Source: Porticoccaceae bacterium (GTDB lineage Bacteria; Pseudomonadota; Gammaproteobacteria; Pseudomonadales; Porticoccaceae). From it: a stretch of 64,000 nt of DNA. Every line of letters starts with the position of its first letter. Positions within the stretch are counted from its first letter, which is position 1. This document shows positions 27,768 through 38,013 of the stretch, in pieces. The notes below the pieces were generated by a model. That model saw nothing but the letters and a program-made list of their open reading frames with translations. It ran no database searches and was not told where the DNA came from. The position numbers and the translations under genes were made by a program. The stretch spans positions 112,501-176,500 of the forward strand of contig BPKH01000006.1 of NCBI GenBank assembly GCA_026005035.1, read 5' to 3'.

Positions 27768-28592
27768 ATGCCAGTCGTCAAGAGAAAGCCGACCTCGCCC
27801 GGGCGACGCTTCGTCGTCAGCGTCGTCAATCCCGAGCTGTACAAAGGGCGGCCCTACGCACCGCTGGTGGAGAAAAAGGTCAAGACCGGAGGGCGCAACA
27901 ACGCCGGGCGGATCACCGTGCGCCACATCGGCGGCGGCCACAAGCAACTGTACCGAATCATCGACTTCCGGCGCGACAAGGACGGCATCCCCGCCCGCGT
28001 CGAGCGGTTGGAGTACGACCCCAACCGCAGCGCCCACATCGCCTTGGTCTGCTATCGCGACGGCGAGCGGCGCTACATCATCGCGCCGAAGGGACTCAAG
28101 GCGGGCGACGAGATCTTTTCCGGGCCGGATGCCCCCATCCGCGTGGGCAACACCCTGCCGCTGCGCAACATCCCGGTGGGCACCCAGGTCCACTGCGTGG
28201 AAATGAAGCCGGGCAAGGGGGCCCAGCTGGCCCGCGCCGCCGGCACCTCGGTGCAGCTGGTGGCGAGGGAGGGCCAGTACGCCACTCTGCGCCTGCGCAG
28301 CGGCGAGATGCGCAAGGTGCCCGTGGATTGCCGGGCGACCATTGGCGAAGTGTCCAACAGCGAACACAACCTGCGTTCCCTGGGCAAGGCCGGTGCGGCC
28401 CGCTGGCGGGGCATTCGCCCCACGGTGCGGGGGGTGGCGATGAACCCCGTGGATCATCCCCATGGTGGGGGAGAAGGGCGCACCTCGGGCGGCCGCCACC
28501 CGGTGACCCCCTGGGGCGTGCCCACCAAGGGGCACAAGACCCGCCGCAACAAGCGGACCGACAAGTACATCGTGCGCCGTCGTGGCAAGTGA
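27768..28592 (+). CDS. rplB: 50S ribosomal protein L2
   Basis: The 274-residue protein near the peptidyl-transferase centre carries the conserved [20 protein letters not shown] segment with the functionally important histidine (His229 in E. coli) and an SH3-like RNA-binding core. Typical length. Confidence 0.98.
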   Translation: MPVVKRKPTSPGRRFVVSVVNPELYKGRPYAPLVEKKVKTGGRNNAGRITVRHIGGGHKQLYRIIDFRRDKDGIPARVERLEYDPNRSAHIALVCYRDGERRYIIAPKGLKAGDEIFSGPDAPIRVGNTLPLRNIPVGTQVHCVEMKPGKGAQLARAAGTSVQLVAREGQYATLRLRSGEMRKVPVDCRATIGEVSNSEHNLRSLGKAGAARWRGIRPTVRGVAMNPVDHPHGGGEGRTSGGRHPVTPWGVPTKGHKTRRNKRTDKYIVRRRGK

Positions 28593-28623
28593 CGGCGGAG
28601 CAGGTTAGCAAGAGGAGGCGACA

Positions 28624-28899
28624 GTGCCACGCTCCCTGAAAAAAGGTCCCTTCGTCGACCACCACCTGCTGAAGAAAGTGGAGCAGGCGGTCGCGAAGAA
28701 CGACAAGCGACCCATCAAGACCTGGTCGCGGCGGTCGATGATCATCCCCGAAATGGTGGGGTTGACCATCGCGGTGCACAACGGCCGCCAGCACGTGCCC
28801 ATCTACGTGACCGAGGAGATGGTGGGGCACAAGCTGGGGGAGTTCGCGCCCACCCGCACCTTCCGCGGGCACATCGTCGACAAGAAGGCCAAGCGCTGA
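28624..28899 (+). CDS. rpsS: 30S ribosomal protein S19
   Basis: The 91-residue 30S head protein begins [19 protein letters not shown] after a GTG start with AGAGGAG upstream, and contains [27 protein letters not shown]. It forms inter-subunit bridge contacts. Confidence 0.98.
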   Translation: MPRSLKKGPFVDHHLLKKVEQAVAKNDKRPIKTWSRRSMIIPEMVGLTIAVHNGRQHVPIYVTEEMVGHKLGEFAPTRTFRGHIVDKKAKR

Positions 28900-28921
28900 A
28901 CGGCGTAGGGAGGTTGAGACC

Positions 28922-29251
28922 GTGGAAGTGGCAGCGAGATTGCGAGGAGCCCGCCTGTCCGCCCAGAAGGCGCGATTGGTGGCGGATCTGATCCGCGGCA
29001 AGAAGGTGGAAGAGGCGCTCGACATCCTCACCTTCAGCCCCAAGAAGGCGGCGCGGGTGATCAAAAAGGTGCTCGAGTCGGCCATCGCCAACGCCGAGCA
29101 CAACGAGGGAGCCGATGTGGACGAGCTGCGCGTGGCCAGCATCTACGTGGACGAGGGCTTGACCCTGAAGCGGATCAAGCCGCGGGCCAAGGGGCGCGCC
29201 GACCGCATTTGCAAGCGCACCTGTCACATCACGGTGAAACTGGCCGACTAG
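28922..29251 (+). CDS. rplV: 50S ribosomal protein L22
   Basis: The 109-residue protein starts at GTG with GGGAGG upstream. Its beta hairpin ([20 protein letters not shown]) lines the exit tunnel, the site of erythromycin-resistance changes in other species. No loop deletion is seen. Confidence 0.97.
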   Translation: MEVAARLRGARLSAQKARLVADLIRGKKVEEALDILTFSPKKAARVIKKVLESAIANAEHNEGADVDELRVASIYVDEGLTLKRIKPRAKGRADRICKRTCHITVKLAD

Positions 29252-29273
29252 GCCGCAGCCAGGAGACCGCTCC

Positions 29274-29942
29274 ATGGGTCAAAAAGTTCATCCCACCGGC
29301 ATTCGGCTCGGCATCGTCAAGAGCCATCGCTCCATCTGGTACGCCGGCTCCCGCGACTTCGCGGAAAAGCTCAACGCCGATCTGCGGGTGCGCGAGTACA
29401 TCGAAAAGACCCTGGCCCACGCCTCCATCAGCCGGGTGGAGATCGAGCGGCCCGCGCAGACGGCGCGGATCACCATCTACACCGCTCGTCCCGGGGTGGT
29501 GATCGGCAAGAAGGGCGAGGACGTGGAAAAACTCCGGCAAACCCTCGCCGCCATGATGGGCGTGCCGGTGCAGGTGAACATCGAAGAGGTGCGCAAGCCC
29601 GATCTGGACGCCAAGCTGGTGGCGCAGAACGTGGCGCAACAGTTGGAGCGCCGGGTCATGTTCCGCCGCGCCATGAAGCGGGCGGTGCAAAACGCCATGC
29701 GAGCCGGCGCCGAAGGCATCCGGATTCAGGTCAGCGGCAGGCTCGGCGGCGCCGAGATCGCGCGCACCGAGTGGTACCGCGAAGGTCGCGTGCCCTTGCA
29801 CACCTTCCGCGCCGACATCGATTACGGCTTCGCCGAGGCCTTCACCACCTACGGGGTGATTGGCGTGAAGGTGTGGATCTTCAAAGGGGAGATCCTGGGC
29901 GCGCCCGATGCCGAGCGGGAGCCGGCCCGCGCCAAGAAGTGA
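29274..29942 (+). CDS. rpsC: 30S ribosomal protein S3
   Basis: The 222-residue protein has a KH domain whose GKKG loop ([14 protein letters not shown]) binds RNA at the mRNA entry tunnel and contributes helicase activity. [20 protein letters not shown] is the canonical N-terminus. Confidence 0.98.
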   Translation: MGQKVHPTGIRLGIVKSHRSIWYAGSRDFAEKLNADLRVREYIEKTLAHASISRVEIERPAQTARITIYTARPGVVIGKKGEDVEKLRQTLAAMMGVPVQVNIEEVRKPDLDAKLVAQNVAQQLERRVMFRRAMKRAVQNAMRAGAEGIRIQVSGRLGGAEIARTEWYREGRVPLHTFRADIDYGFAEAFTTYGVIGVKVWIFKGEILGAPDAEREPARAKK

Positions 29943-29966
29943 CTGCCGAATTGAGGGGCTAGGGAA

Positions 29967-30380
29967 ATGCTGCAGCCGAAGCGTACCAAGTTCCGCAAAC
30001 AGCAAAAGGGCCGCAACCGCGGGCTCGCTGTGCGGGGCAGCAAAGTGAGTTTCGGGGAATATGGGCTCAAGGCGCTCGATCGCGGCCGGATCACGGCGCG
30101 GCAGATCGAGGCCGCCCGCCGCGCCATGACCCGGCACATCAAGCGGGGCGGCAAGATCTGGATCCGCGTCTTCCCCGACAAGCCCATCACCGCCAAGCCC
30201 CTCGAGGTGCGCATGGGGAAGGGCAAGGGCAACGTCGAGTACTGGGTTGCCTTGGTGCAGCCGGGCAAGGTGCTCTACGAAATGGAAGGGGTCAGTGAGG
30301 AACTGGCGCGCGAGGCCTTTGCCTTGGCGGCGGCCAAGCTGCCCGTCAGAACGGCATTCGTGAAGCGGTCGGTGATGTGA
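29967..30380 (+). CDS. rplP: 50S ribosomal protein L16
   Basis: The 137-residue protein positions tRNA in the A and P sites. It starts [21 protein letters not shown] and contains [23 protein letters not shown]. The last base of its stop is the first base of the rpmC ATG. Confidence 0.98.
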   Translation: MLQPKRTKFRKQQKGRNRGLAVRGSKVSFGEYGLKALDRGRITARQIEAARRAMTRHIKRGGKIWIRVFPDKPITAKPLEVRMGKGKGNVEYWVALVQPGKVLYEMEGVSEELAREAFALAAAKLPVRTAFVKRSVM

Positions 30381-30577
30381 TGAAAGCGTCGGAGCTGCGA
30401 GAAAAGTCGGTCGAGGAACTGCGTGCACTCCTGCTCGCCGAGCGGGAGAAGCAGTTCAAGTTGCGGATGCAGAAGGCGACGGGCCAGCTCGCCCAGTCCC
30501 ATCTGCTGGGGCTGGCGCGCAAGAACATTGCCCGCATCAAGACCGTGTTGAACGAGAAGGCCAAGGCGGGGGCATGA
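30380..30577 (+). CDS. rpmC: 50S ribosomal protein L29
   Basis: The 65-residue protein is a helical hairpin ([21 protein letters not shown]) at the tunnel exit next to L23. The ATG at TGATG is preferred to the in-frame GTG one codon earlier because it fits family N-termini. It overlaps both neighbours. Confidence 0.95.
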   Translation: MKASELREKSVEELRALLLAEREKQFKLRMQKATGQLAQSHLLGLARKNIARIKTVLNEKAKAGA

Positions 30578-30840
30578 AGATGGCTGAGACCACCGGTCGG
30601 ACCCTCACCGGGAGGGTCGTGAGCGACAAGATGGACAAGACGATCACCGTCTTGGTGGAGCGTCGGGTCCGGCACCCGCTCTACGGCAAGATCATCACGC
30701 GCACCACCAAGATCAAGGCGCACGACGAGGAAAACACCTGCCGTGCGGGCGACCTGGTGCGGATTCGCGAGACGCGTCCCCTGTCCAAAACGAAATCCTG
30801 GACGTTGGTGGAAGTGCTCGAACGCGCGTCCGAGGTTTGA
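30574..30840 (+). CDS. rpsQ: 30S ribosomal protein S17
   Basis: The protein is 88 residues from the ATGA-overlapping start, or 86 from the ATG two codons later; both fit. The OB-fold motif [14 protein letters not shown] and the [14 protein letters not shown] tail are conserved. Binds 16S helix 11 region. Confidence 0.96.
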   Translation: MKMAETTGRTLTGRVVSDKMDKTITVLVERRVRHPLYGKIITRTTKIKAHDEENTCRAGDLVRIRETRPLSKTKSWTLVEVLERASEV

Positions 30841-30869
30841 AGGCTGGGGCGAGACGGGAGTTCGAGACG

Positions 30870-31238
30870 ATGATTCAGGCGCAGACGTATCTGGACGTGG
30901 CCGACAACAGCGGTGCGCGCAAGGTCATGTGCATCAAGGTCCTGGGCGGGTCGCGGCGGCGCTACGCCGGCATCGGCGACATCATCAAGGTCACGGTCAA
31001 GGAGGCGATCCCCCGTGGCAAGGTGAAAAAGGGTCAGGTGCTCAACGCGGTGGTGGTGCGCACCAAAAAGGGGGTGCGGCGCCCGGACGGCAGCCTGATC
31101 AAGTTCGACGACAACGCCGCCGTGCTGCTCAACAACCAGCTGGCGCCCATCGGCACCCGGATCTTCGGCCCGGTGACCCGCGAACTGCGCGGCGACCGCT
31201 TCATGCGGATCATCTCGCTCGCGCCCGAAGTGCTCTGA
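30870..31238 (+). CDS. rplN: 50S ribosomal protein L14
   Basis: The 122-residue interface protein begins [21 protein letters not shown], and [20 protein letters not shown] is intact. It is the docking partner of the silencing factor RsfS. First gene of the spc block, with no separate promoter recognised. Confidence 0.98.
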   Translation: MIQAQTYLDVADNSGARKVMCIKVLGGSRRRYAGIGDIIKVTVKEAIPRGKVKKGQVLNAVVVRTKKGVRRPDGSLIKFDDNAAVLLNNQLAPIGTRIFGPVTRELRGDRFMRIISLAPEVL

Positions 31239-31255
31239 GAATCGGGAGACGAGCC

Positions 31256-31579
31256 ATGGCCATGCGCAAGATCAAGACCAACGACGAGGTGGTCGTCATC
31301 GCCGGCAAGGACAAGGGCAAGCGGGGCAAGGTGCTCAAGATCCTCCGCGACGGCCGTCTGCTGGTCTCGGGGGTGCAGCTGGTCAAGAAGCACCAGAAGC
31401 CCAACCCGCAGCTCGGCATCCCCGGCGGCATCGTGGAAAAGGAGGCCCCGATCCACGTCTCCAACGTGGCCCTCTACAACCCCCGCACGGGCAAGGCGGA
31501 CCGCGTCGGCATCCGGATCCTCGAAGACGGCCGCAAGATCCGCTACTTCAAGTCCGACGGCCAACCCGTCGACGGCTGA
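31256..31579 (+). CDS. rplX: 50S ribosomal protein L24
   Basis: The 107-residue assembly-initiator protein carries a KOW motif ([20 protein letters not shown]) and the [20 protein letters not shown] hairpin near the tunnel exit. A second in-frame ATG two codons on is an alternative start. Confidence 0.97.
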   Translation: MAMRKIKTNDEVVVIAGKDKGKRGKVLKILRDGRLLVSGVQLVKKHQKPNPQLGIPGGIVEKEAPIHVSNVALYNPRTGKADRVGIRILEDGRKIRYFKSDGQPVDG

Positions 31580-31592
31580 CAGGTGAAGTGAC

Positions 31593-32132
31593 ATGGCGAG
31601 GCTCAAGGAGCTCTACCGCAGCGAAATCGCACCCCGGCTCATGCGGGAGTTGGGGCTCAAGAACGTGATGGAAGTGCCGCGCATCACCAAGGTCACCCTC
31701 AACATGGGGGTCGGCGAAGCGGTGGCGGACAAAAAGGTGCTCGAGCACGCGGCCAACGACCTGGCCCTGATCTCCGGGCAAAAGCCGGTGATCACCCGGG
31801 CGCGCAAGTCGGTGGCCGGTTTCAAGATCCGCCAGGGCTGGCCGATCGGCTGCAAGGTGACCCTGCGCCGCGATCGGATGTGGGATTTTCTCGAGCGGCT
31901 GATCACCATCGCCATTCCCCGCATCCGGGACTTCCGCGGCCTGAGCCCCAAGTCCTTCGACGGGCGCGGCAACTATTCGCTGGGCGTGAGCGAGCAGATC
32001 ATCTTTCCCGAAATCGACTACGACAAGATCGACGCGCTGCGGGGTCTCGACATCACCATCACCACCACGGCGCGCAACGACGACGAGGGGCGCGCGCTCC
32101 TGCGCGCCCTCAACTTCCCCTTCAAGGGTTGA
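31593..32132 (+). CDS. rplE: 50S ribosomal protein L5
   Basis: The 179-residue 5S-binding protein of the central protuberance contains [16 protein letters not shown] and [20 protein letters not shown]. In E. coli the spc operon is controlled by S8 near the start of this gene; the matching S8 site was not resolved here. Confidence 0.98.
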   Translation: MARLKELYRSEIAPRLMRELGLKNVMEVPRITKVTLNMGVGEAVADKKVLEHAANDLALISGQKPVITRARKSVAGFKIRQGWPIGCKVTLRRDRMWDFLERLITIAIPRIRDFRGLSPKSFDGRGNYSLGVSEQIIFPEIDYDKIDALRGLDITITTTARNDDEGRALLRALNFPFKG

Positions 32133-32144
32133 GGTGCTGACGAT

Positions 32145-32450
32145 ATGGCCAAGAAATCCATGATCGCCCGCGAGGTAAAGCGGCAGAAGCTGGTGGCCAA
32201 GTACGCCGCCAAGCGGGCCAAGCTCAAGGCGATCATCGCCGACCCCAACGCCAGCGACGCCGAGCGATGGCAGGCCCAGCTGGCGCTGCAAAAGCTGCCC
32301 CGGGACTCGAACCCTGTGCGACTCCAGCGGCGCTGCCGGATCACCGGGCGCCCGCGCGCGGTGTACCGGAAGTTCGGGCTCGGCCGCAATAAGTTGCGCG
32401 AGTTCGGCATGCGCGGCGATGTGCCCGGCCTTGTGAAGGCGAGCTGGTGA
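32145..32450 (+). CDS. rpsN: 30S ribosomal protein S14, zinc-free form
   Basis: The 101-residue long form begins [21 protein letters not shown]. The CxxC pairs of the zinc form are absent: [21 protein letters not shown] has a single Cys. The tail [26 protein letters not shown] is conserved. Confidence 0.98.
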   Translation: MAKKSMIAREVKRQKLVAKYAAKRAKLKAIIADPNASDAERWQAQLALQKLPRDSNPVRLQRRCRITGRPRAVYRKFGLGRNKLREFGMRGDVPGLVKASW

Positions 32451-32466
32451 GGGAGGCAGAGAGCCG

Positions 32467-32859
32467 ATGACCATGCAAGATCCGCTGGCGGACATGCTCA
32501 CCCGCATCCGCAACGCCCAGGCGCGGCGCAAGCCCTCCGTCGCTCTCCCCTCGTCGAAGCTCAAGGTGGCAATCGCCGAGGTGCTCAAGGCCGAGGGGTA
32601 CATCGATGACTATCGGGTGGAGGGGGACAAGAAGCCGGTGCTCACCATCGAGCTGCGCTACCACGAAGGCCGCCCCGCGATCCGCGAGATCGCCCGGGTG
32701 AGCCGGCCGGGCCTGCGCCAGTACCGGGGGGCCGACGAGCTCCCCAAGGTCCGCGGCGGGCTCGGGGTGGCGATCGTCTCCACCAGCAAGGGCGTCATGA
32801 CCGATCGCGCGGCCCGCGCCGCCGGCGTCGGTGGAGAGGTGCTCTGCACCGTGTTCTGA
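32467..32859 (+). CDS. rpsH: 30S ribosomal protein S8
   Basis: The 130-residue protein begins [16 protein letters not shown] from ATG-ACC-ATG, with the [23 protein letters not shown] tail that binds 16S helix 21. In E. coli it is the spc-operon repressor. Confidence 0.98.
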   Translation: MTMQDPLADMLTRIRNAQARRKPSVALPSSKLKVAIAEVLKAEGYIDDYRVEGDKKPVLTIELRYHEGRPAIREIARVSRPGLRQYRGADELPKVRGGLGVAIVSTSKGVMTDRAARAAGVGGEVLCTVF

Positions 32860-32884
32860 GAACGGACCGACGGAAGCGACCACC

Positions 32885-33418
32885 ATGTCCAGAGTAGCGA
32901 AACAACCCGTGAAATTGCCCCCGGGGGTGGAGGTCACCCTCGAGCCCGGCCGGGTATCGGTGAAGGGCGGCAAGGGCACCCTGGCCCTCGCCGTGCGCCC
33001 CGACGTGCGCATCCGCCAAGAGGGGGCCGAACTGCGTTTCGAGCCGGCGGGCAACAGCAAGCTGGCGAAAGCCCTTTCGGGGACCTATCGCGCCCTGGTC
33101 AACAACATGGTGGTGGGCGTCTCTCAGGGCTTCGAGAAGCGCCTCCAATTGGTGGGCGTCGGCTACCGGGCCCAGGCCCAGGGGCGAACGCTCAACCTGA
33201 CCTTGGGATTCTCGCACCCGGTCACCTATTCCCTGCCCGAGGGGATCAGCGCCGAGACGCCGAGTCCCACGGAGATCGTTCTGAAGGGAGCGGACAAGCA
33301 GCTCCTCGGCCAGGTGGCCGCGGAGATCCGCGGATTGCGGCCGCCGGAACCCTACAAGGGCAAGGGCGTGCGCTACGCCGATGAACAGGTTCGCCGCAAA
33401 GAGGCGAAGAAGAAGTAA
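32885..33418 (+). CDS. rplF: 50S ribosomal protein L6
   Basis: The 177-residue two-domain protein lies near the factor-binding site. Motifs [43 protein letters not shown] and [14 protein letters not shown] are present. Confidence 0.98.
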   Translation: MSRVAKQPVKLPPGVEVTLEPGRVSVKGGKGTLALAVRPDVRIRQEGAELRFEPAGNSKLAKALSGTYRALVNNMVVGVSQGFEKRLQLVGVGYRAQAQGRTLNLTLGFSHPVTYSLPEGISAETPSPTEIVLKGADKQLLGQVAAEIRGLRPPEPYKGKGVRYADEQVRRKEAKKK

Positions 33419-33424
33419 CGGGTC

Positions 33425-33781
33425 ATGACCATGAAGGACAAAAAGCAAGCTCGCCTGCGCCGTGCCCGCAGGGCGCGGATGAAAATCCGCGAGTTGGGCG
33501 CCGTTCGCCTCACCGTCCACCGCACGCCGCGCCACATCTACGCGCAGGTGATCTCACCCGATGGCGGCCGGGTGCTGGCCGCCGCCTCGACACTGGACAA
33601 GGCGCTGCGCTCGGGGCCCACCGGCAACGTCGAGGCCGCGCGCAAGGTGGGTCAACTGGTGGCGGAGCGGGCCCTGGCGGCCGGTGTGCGCAAGGTCGCC
33701 TTCGACCGCAGTGGCTTCAAATACCACGGGCGTGTCAAGGCGTTGGCCGATGCGGCACGCGAAGCTGGACTGGAATTCTGA
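33425..33781 (+). CDS. rplR: 50S ribosomal protein L18
   Basis: The 118-residue 5S-binding protein has a basic N-terminus ([18 protein letters not shown]) and the [26 protein letters not shown] ending. Confidence 0.97.
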   Translation: MTMKDKKQARLRRARRARMKIRELGAVRLTVHRTPRHIYAQVISPDGGRVLAAASTLDKALRSGPTGNVEAARKVGQLVAERALAAGVRKVAFDRSGFKYHGRVKALADAAREAGLEF

Positions 33782-33791
33782 AGGTTGAGAG

Positions 33792-34301
33792 ATGGCGAGG
33801 AATCCGAGAGAAGTGGACCCCAACGAGGGGTTGATGGAGAAGTTGGTCCAGGTCAACCGCGTCGCCAAAACGGTCAAGGGGGGGCGTATCTTCGGCTTCA
33901 GCGCCCTCACCGTGGTGGGCGACGGCAAGGGGCGCGTCGGCTTCGGCCGGGGAAAGGCCCGGGAAGTGCCCCTCGCCATCCAAAAGGCGATGGAAGCGGC
34001 GCGGCGCAACATGGTGCGGGTGGAGCTCAACGGCACGACCATCCAGTACCCGGTGAGCGCCAGCCACGGCGGCTCCAAGGTCTACATGCAGCCGGCCTCC
34101 GAGGGTACCGGGGTGATCGCCGGCGGGGCGATGCGGGCGGTTTTGGAGCTTGCCGGCGTGCAGAACGTGCTGGCCAAATGCTACGGCTCCACCAACCCGG
34201 TCAACGTGGTCCGCGCCACCATGAAGGCGCTCACCGCCATGGAATCCCCCGAACAGGTGGCGGCGCGGCGCGGCAAAGCCGTGCGGGACATCGTCGGCTG
34301 A
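33792..34301 (+). CDS. rpsE: 30S ribosomal protein S5
   Basis: The 169-residue protein has a double-stranded RNA-binding domain. [25 protein letters not shown] and [20 protein letters not shown] are conserved. It shapes the mRNA entry channel and affects fidelity. Confidence 0.98.
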   Translation: MARNPREVDPNEGLMEKLVQVNRVAKTVKGGRIFGFSALTVVGDGKGRVGFGRGKAREVPLAIQKAMEAARRNMVRVELNGTTIQYPVSASHGGSKVYMQPASEGTGVIAGGAMRAVLELAGVQNVLAKCYGSTNPVNVVRATMKALTAMESPEQVAARRGKAVRDIVG

Positions 34302-34322
34302 AGCCTTTGACGGAGGTGCGCG

Positions 34323-34523
34323 ATGGGCGCGAGCGAACAGAACGCGGGCCGCATTCGCCTGCGGCTCAAAAAGAGCCTCAACGGCCGGCTGGCCGACCAC
34401 AAGGCCTGTGCGTCGGGCTTGGGCCTGCGGCGGATCGGCCAGACCGTCGAGGTGGAAGACACGCCTGCGGTGCGGGGCATGATCCGCAAGATCGCCTACC
34501 TGCTCGAGGTGGAGGAGAATTGA
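34323..34523 (+). CDS. rpmD: 50S ribosomal protein L30
   Basis: The 66-residue small protein contains [41 protein letters not shown] precedes ATG. One base separates it from rplO. Confidence 0.95.
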   Translation: MGASEQNAGRIRLRLKKSLNGRLADHKACASGLGLRRIGQTVEVEDTPAVRGMIRKIAYLLEVEEN

Positions 34524-34524
34524 G

Positions 34525-34968
34525 ATGAGACTCAACGCGCTGCGCCCGGCGCCCGGGCGAATCAAAGAGGCCAAGCGGGTCGGCCGGGGGATCGGCAGCG
34601 GCCTGGGCAAGACCTGCGGCCGCGGCCACAAGGGCCAGAAGGCGCGCAGTGGAGGCAAGGTCCGCCCCGGCTTCGAGGGTGGCCAGATGCCCCTGCAAAG
34701 GCGCCTGCCGAAGTTCGGCTTCAACTCGCGGGTGGCCCTGGTGACCGCCGAGGTGCGCACCGGCACGCTGGCCAAGGTGGAAGGGGACGTGGTGGACCTC
34801 GCGGCCCTGCAGCGCGCCGGACTCGTCAACCGCAACATCCGGCGGGTGAAGGTGTTTCTCGCCGGGGAGGTGACCCGACCGCTGGTGGTGCGGGGCCTCA
34901 AGGTGACCCGGGGTGCGCGCGCGGCCATCGAGGCGGCGGGTGGTCGGGTCGAGGAAGGGGAGGCGTAA
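34525..34968 (+). CDS. rplO: 50S ribosomal protein L15
   Basis: The 147-residue protein has a Gly/Arg-rich N-terminal extension ([20 protein letters not shown]) that threads into 23S rRNA, and [17 protein letters not shown]. It directly precedes secY. Confidence 0.98.
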   Translation: MRLNALRPAPGRIKEAKRVGRGIGSGLGKTCGRGHKGQKARSGGKVRPGFEGGQMPLQRRLPKFGFNSRVALVTAEVRTGTLAKVEGDVVDLAALQRAGLVNRNIRRVKVFLAGEVTRPLVVRGLKVTRGARAAIEAAGGRVEEGEA

Positions 34969-34978
34969 GGCGCAGGCC

Positions 34979-36316
34979 ATGGCCAGGGGCAAACCGGGCG
35001 CGCTGCCCGCAGGCGGCACCAAGGGAATGGGCGAGCTCCTGGCTCGCCTTCGCTTTTTGCTGCTGGCCATCGTCGTCTACCGGCTGGGCACCCACATCCC
35101 CATTCCGGGGATCGACCCCGACAAACTCGCGCGGTTGTTCAGCCAGAACCAGGGCACCATCCTCGGCCTGTTCAACATGTTCTCCGGAGGGGCCCTCGAG
35201 CGGATGAGCATCCTCGCCCTCGGCGTGATGCCCTATATTTCCGCTTCCATCATCATGAATCTGCTCACCGCCGTATCGCCCCAGCTCGAGCAGCTCAAGA
35301 AGGAGGGGGAAGCGGGACGGCGCAAGATCACCCAGTACACCCGTTATGGGACCGTGCTGTTGGCGCTCATCCAGGGCACGGGGATGTCGGTGGCCCTGGC
35401 CGGGCAGGGGCTCGCCTACCTGCCCAACCTGACGTTCTACGTCGTGGCCATCACCTCCCTGGTGACGGGGGCGGTGTTCATGATGTGGCTCGGCGAACAG
35501 ATCACCGAGCGGGGCGTGGGCAACGGCATCTCGATGCTCATCTTCGCCGGCATCGTCGCCGGGCTACCGGCCGCCGTCGGCCAGGCCTTCGAGTCTGCCC
35601 GCCAGGGGGAGCTGAACCTGCTCGCGGTGTTCGTGATCGGGGCGGTGGCGGTGGCGGTGGTCTACTTCGTGGTGTTCGTCGAGCGAGCGCAGCGCCGGAT
35701 CACCGTCAACTACGCCCAACAGCGCCAATTGGGGCGGCGCGCACCGGCCGTCCAGCAGAGCCACCTGCCCCTGAAGGTCAACATGGCGGGGGTGATTCCG
35801 GCCATCTTCGCCTCCAGCATCCTGCTCTTTCCGAGCACCGTGGCCACCTGGTTCGGACAGGGCGCCAATGCCCCCGATTGGCTGCAGGACGTGGCGCTCT
35901 TCTTGGGGCCGGGACAGCCGCTGCACATCCTGCTGTTCGCCGGCTTGATCATCTTCTTCTGCTTTTTCTACACGGCGCTGATGTTCAATCCCCGGGAGAT
36001 CGCCGAAAACCTCAAGCGCAGTGGCGCCTATCTGCCCGGCATCCGTCCCGGCGAACAGACCGCCCGCTACATCGACCAGGTGGTCACCCGCCTGACCGTC
36101 ATCGGCTCGCTGTACATCACCGGCGTCTGTCTGTTGCCCCAGTTCCTCAACGTCTACTTCAACGTGCCCTTTTACCTGGGGGGCACTTCGCTGCTGATCG
36201 CGGTCGTGGTCACCATGGATTTCATGGCCCAGGTGCAGTCTCACCTGATGTCGCTGCAGTACGAATCGCTGCTCAAGAAGTCCAATCTGCGCAACCACGG
36301 GCGGCCCGCCCGGTGA
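34979..36316 (+). CDS. secY: Preprotein translocase subunit SecY
   Basis: The 445-residue channel protein has ten hydrophobic helices. The plug/TM2 region ([24 protein letters not shown]), cytoplasmic loops ([24 protein letters not shown]) and the C-terminal [18 protein letters not shown] are intact. ATG 34979 is chosen over an upstream in-frame codon because it gives the normal short cytoplasmic N-terminus. It works with SecE encoded at 6910. Confidence 0.98.
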   Translation: MARGKPGALPAGGTKGMGELLARLRFLLLAIVVYRLGTHIPIPGIDPDKLARLFSQNQGTILGLFNMFSGGALERMSILALGVMPYISASIIMNLLTAVSPQLEQLKKEGEAGRRKITQYTRYGTVLLALIQGTGMSVALAGQGLAYLPNLTFYVVAITSLVTGAVFMMWLGEQITERGVGNGISMLIFAGIVAGLPAAVGQAFESARQGELNLLAVFVIGAVAVAVVYFVVFVERAQRRITVNYAQQRQLGRRAPAVQQSHLPLKVNMAGVIPAIFASSILLFPSTVATWFGQGANAPDWLQDVALFLGPGQPLHILLFAGLIIFFCFFYTALMFNPREIAENLKRSGAYLPGIRPGEQTARYIDQVVTRLTVIGSLYITGVCLLPQFLNVYFNVPFYLGGTSLLIAVVVTMDFMAQVQSHLMSLQYESLLKKSNLRNHGRPAR

Positions 36317-36329
36317 CGAGGAAGGTCCG

Positions 36330-36446
36330 ATGAAAGTTCGTGCATCCGTCAAAAAGATCTGTCGCAACTGCAAGATCATCAAGCGCAAGGGCACCCTTCG
36401 CGTGATCTGTTCGGCCGAGCCGCGCCACAAACAGCGCCAGGGCTGA
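36330..36446 (+). CDS. rpmJ: 50S ribosomal protein L36, zinc-binding form
   Basis: A 38-residue gene that is easily missed because of its size. [20 protein letters not shown] is followed by a segment ending [12 protein letters not shown]. Cys11, Cys14, Cys27 and His33 form the zinc ribbon of the C+ form. It lies 13 bases after secY and closes the spc operon. Confidence 0.97.
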   Translation: MKVRASVKKICRNCKIIKRKGTLRVICSAEPRHKQRQG

Positions 36447-36461
36447 GGATGCCGTGAAGGC

Positions 36462-36490
36462 TTGCAAACGAGGTCCCGCGAAGGTACCAT
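36462..36490 (+). promoter_or_regulatory. Candidate promoter of the alpha operon
   Basis: TTGCAA, a 17-bp spacer and TACCAT lie in the rpmJ-rpsM gap, giving a leader of about 55 nt that contains the putative pseudoknot. Confidence 0.55.
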
Positions 36491-36504
36491 TTTGCGCCTT
36501 TTTC

Positions 36505-36540
36505 CGCCCCGTCCGTCCGGGGCGAGCACCGACCGACGGA
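36505..36540 (+). promoter_or_regulatory. Putative S4-responsive pseudoknot in the rpsM leader
   Basis: Stem 1 is CGCCCC (36505-36510) with GGGGCG (36519-36524). Its 8-base loop contains TCCGTC (36512-36517), perfectly complementary to GACGGA (36535-36540). The result is an H-type pseudoknot with loops of 1, 1 and 10 nt, whose second stem covers the start of the GGAG just upstream of rpsM. In E. coli, S4 represses the alpha operon by binding a pseudoknot at the rpsM start. Confidence 0.6.
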
Positions 36541-36551
36541 GTGATGTGAGC

Positions 36552-36908
36552 ATGGCCCGTATTTCCGGCGTCAACATTCCCGACAACAAGCACGCGGTGA
36601 TCGCGCTGACCTACATCTACGGCATCGGCCGCAGTCGCGCGCGAGAGATCTGCCGGGCGGTGGGCATCGACGCCCACGTCCGCATCGCGGATCTGCCCGA
36701 GGACAAAATCGACGCGCTGCGCAACGAGGTCGCCAAGTACACCGTGGAGGGTGATCTGCGCCGCGAGGTGAACATGAGCATCAAGCGGCTCATGGACCTG
36801 GGCTGCTACCGCGGTCTTCGCCACCGCCGGGGCCTGCCCGTGCGGGGGCAGCGCACGCGCACCAACGCCCGGACCCGCAAGGGCCCGCGCAAGCCCATCA
36901 AGAAGTGA
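36552..36908 (+). CDS. rpsM: 30S ribosomal protein S13
   Basis: The 118-residue head protein begins [24 protein letters not shown] and ends in the basic [17 protein letters not shown] tail that reaches the P-site tRNA. First gene of the alpha operon (rpsM-rpsK-rpsD-rpoA-rplQ). Confidence 0.98.
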   Translation: MARISGVNIPDNKHAVIALTYIYGIGRSRAREICRAVGIDAHVRIADLPEDKIDALRNEVAKYTVEGDLRREVNMSIKRLMDLGCYRGLRHRRGLPVRGQRTRTNARTRKGPRKPIKK

Positions 36909-36945
36909 CCGGACGTAGGCCCGGAGCAGGAGAAGAGCCACTGGT

Positions 36946-37338
36946 ATGGCCAAGACACCGACCAAACCCGTTCGCAAGAAGGCGAAGCGCACCGTGGTGG
37001 ATGCGGTGGCGCACATCTACGCCTCCTTCAACAACACCATCGTGACCATCACCGACCGTCAGGGTAACACCCTCACCTGGGCGACGGCGGGTGGCTCGGG
37101 GTTCCGCGGTTCCCGCAAGAGCACCCCCTTTGCGGCCCAGGTGGCGGCCGAGCGCGCGGGCGCGGCGGCGGCCGAATTCGGGGTGAAGAACCTCGACGTG
37201 CTGGTGAAGGGCCCGGGGCCGGGGCGGGAATCCGCCGTCCGCGCCCTGCACAACGCCGGGTTCCGCATCACCAACATCTCGGACGTCACGCCCATCCCCC
37301 ACAACGGATGCCGTCCCCCCAAGAAGCGCCGCGTCTGA
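36946..37338 (+). CDS. rpsK: 30S ribosomal protein S11
   Basis: The 130-residue platform protein contains [20 protein letters not shown] and the [21 protein letters not shown]-terminus that lies near the mRNA exit. Confidence 0.98.
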   Translation: MAKTPTKPVRKKAKRTVVDAVAHIYASFNNTIVTITDRQGNTLTWATAGGSGFRGSRKSTPFAAQVAAERAGAAAAEFGVKNLDVLVKGPGPGRESAVRALHNAGFRITNISDVTPIPHNGCRPPKKRRV

Positions 37339-37358
37339 GGAAGGAGTAGGAAGCGACC

Positions 37359-37979
37359 ATGGCGAGATATCTCGGCCCCACTTGCAAGCTGTCCCGTCGG
37401 GAAGGGACCGACCTCTTTCTGAAAAGCGGGATCCGCCCCCTGGAAGACAAGTGCCGCTCCAGCAGCGCGCCCGGCCAGCACGGGCAACGGCGGGGCAGGC
37501 TGTCGGACTACGGCGTCCAGCTGCGGGAAAAGCAGAAGGTCAAGCGGCTCTACGGAGTGCTGGAAAAGCAGTTCCGCAACTACTACCAGCGGGCTTCGCG
37601 CCGCAAAGGGGCCACCGGGGAACTTTTGCTCCAGTACCTGGAGCGGCGCCTGGACAACGTCGTCTACCGCATGGGCTTCGGCGCGACGCGGGCGGAGGCG
37701 CGGCAACTCGTGTCCCACGGCGCCATCCTGGTGAACGGCCGCAAGGTGAACATCCCCTCCTATCAGGTCTCCCCGGGGGACGTGATCGCCGTGCGCGAGC
37801 GGGCCAAGAAGCAGCTGCGCATCCAGTCGGCGCTGCAGCTCGCCACCCAGCGCGGCGTCGTGGAATGGGTGGAGGTGGACCCCAACAAGCTGGAGGGCAC
37901 CTTCAAGCGCCTTCCCGACCGCAGTGAGCTGCCCTCCGAGATCAACGAAAACCTGATCGTCGAGCTCTACTCCAAGTAA
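37359..37979 (+). CDS. rpsD: 30S ribosomal protein S4
   Basis: The 206-residue primary 16S-binding protein has an N-domain ([21 protein letters not shown]) without a zinc cluster, then the S4 RNA-binding domain ([31 protein letters not shown]). It is the expected autogenous repressor of this operon and also an antitermination factor. Confidence 0.98.
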   Translation: MARYLGPTCKLSRREGTDLFLKSGIRPLEDKCRSSSAPGQHGQRRGRLSDYGVQLREKQKVKRLYGVLEKQFRNYYQRASRRKGATGELLLQYLERRLDNVVYRMGFGATRAEARQLVSHGAILVNGRKVNIPSYQVSPGDVIAVRERAKKQLRIQSALQLATQRGVVEWVEVDPNKLEGTFKRLPDRSELPSEINENLIVELYSK

Positions 37980-38013
37980 GGCCATTTTCAGGCACGCGTT
38001 CACAGGAGTGCCC

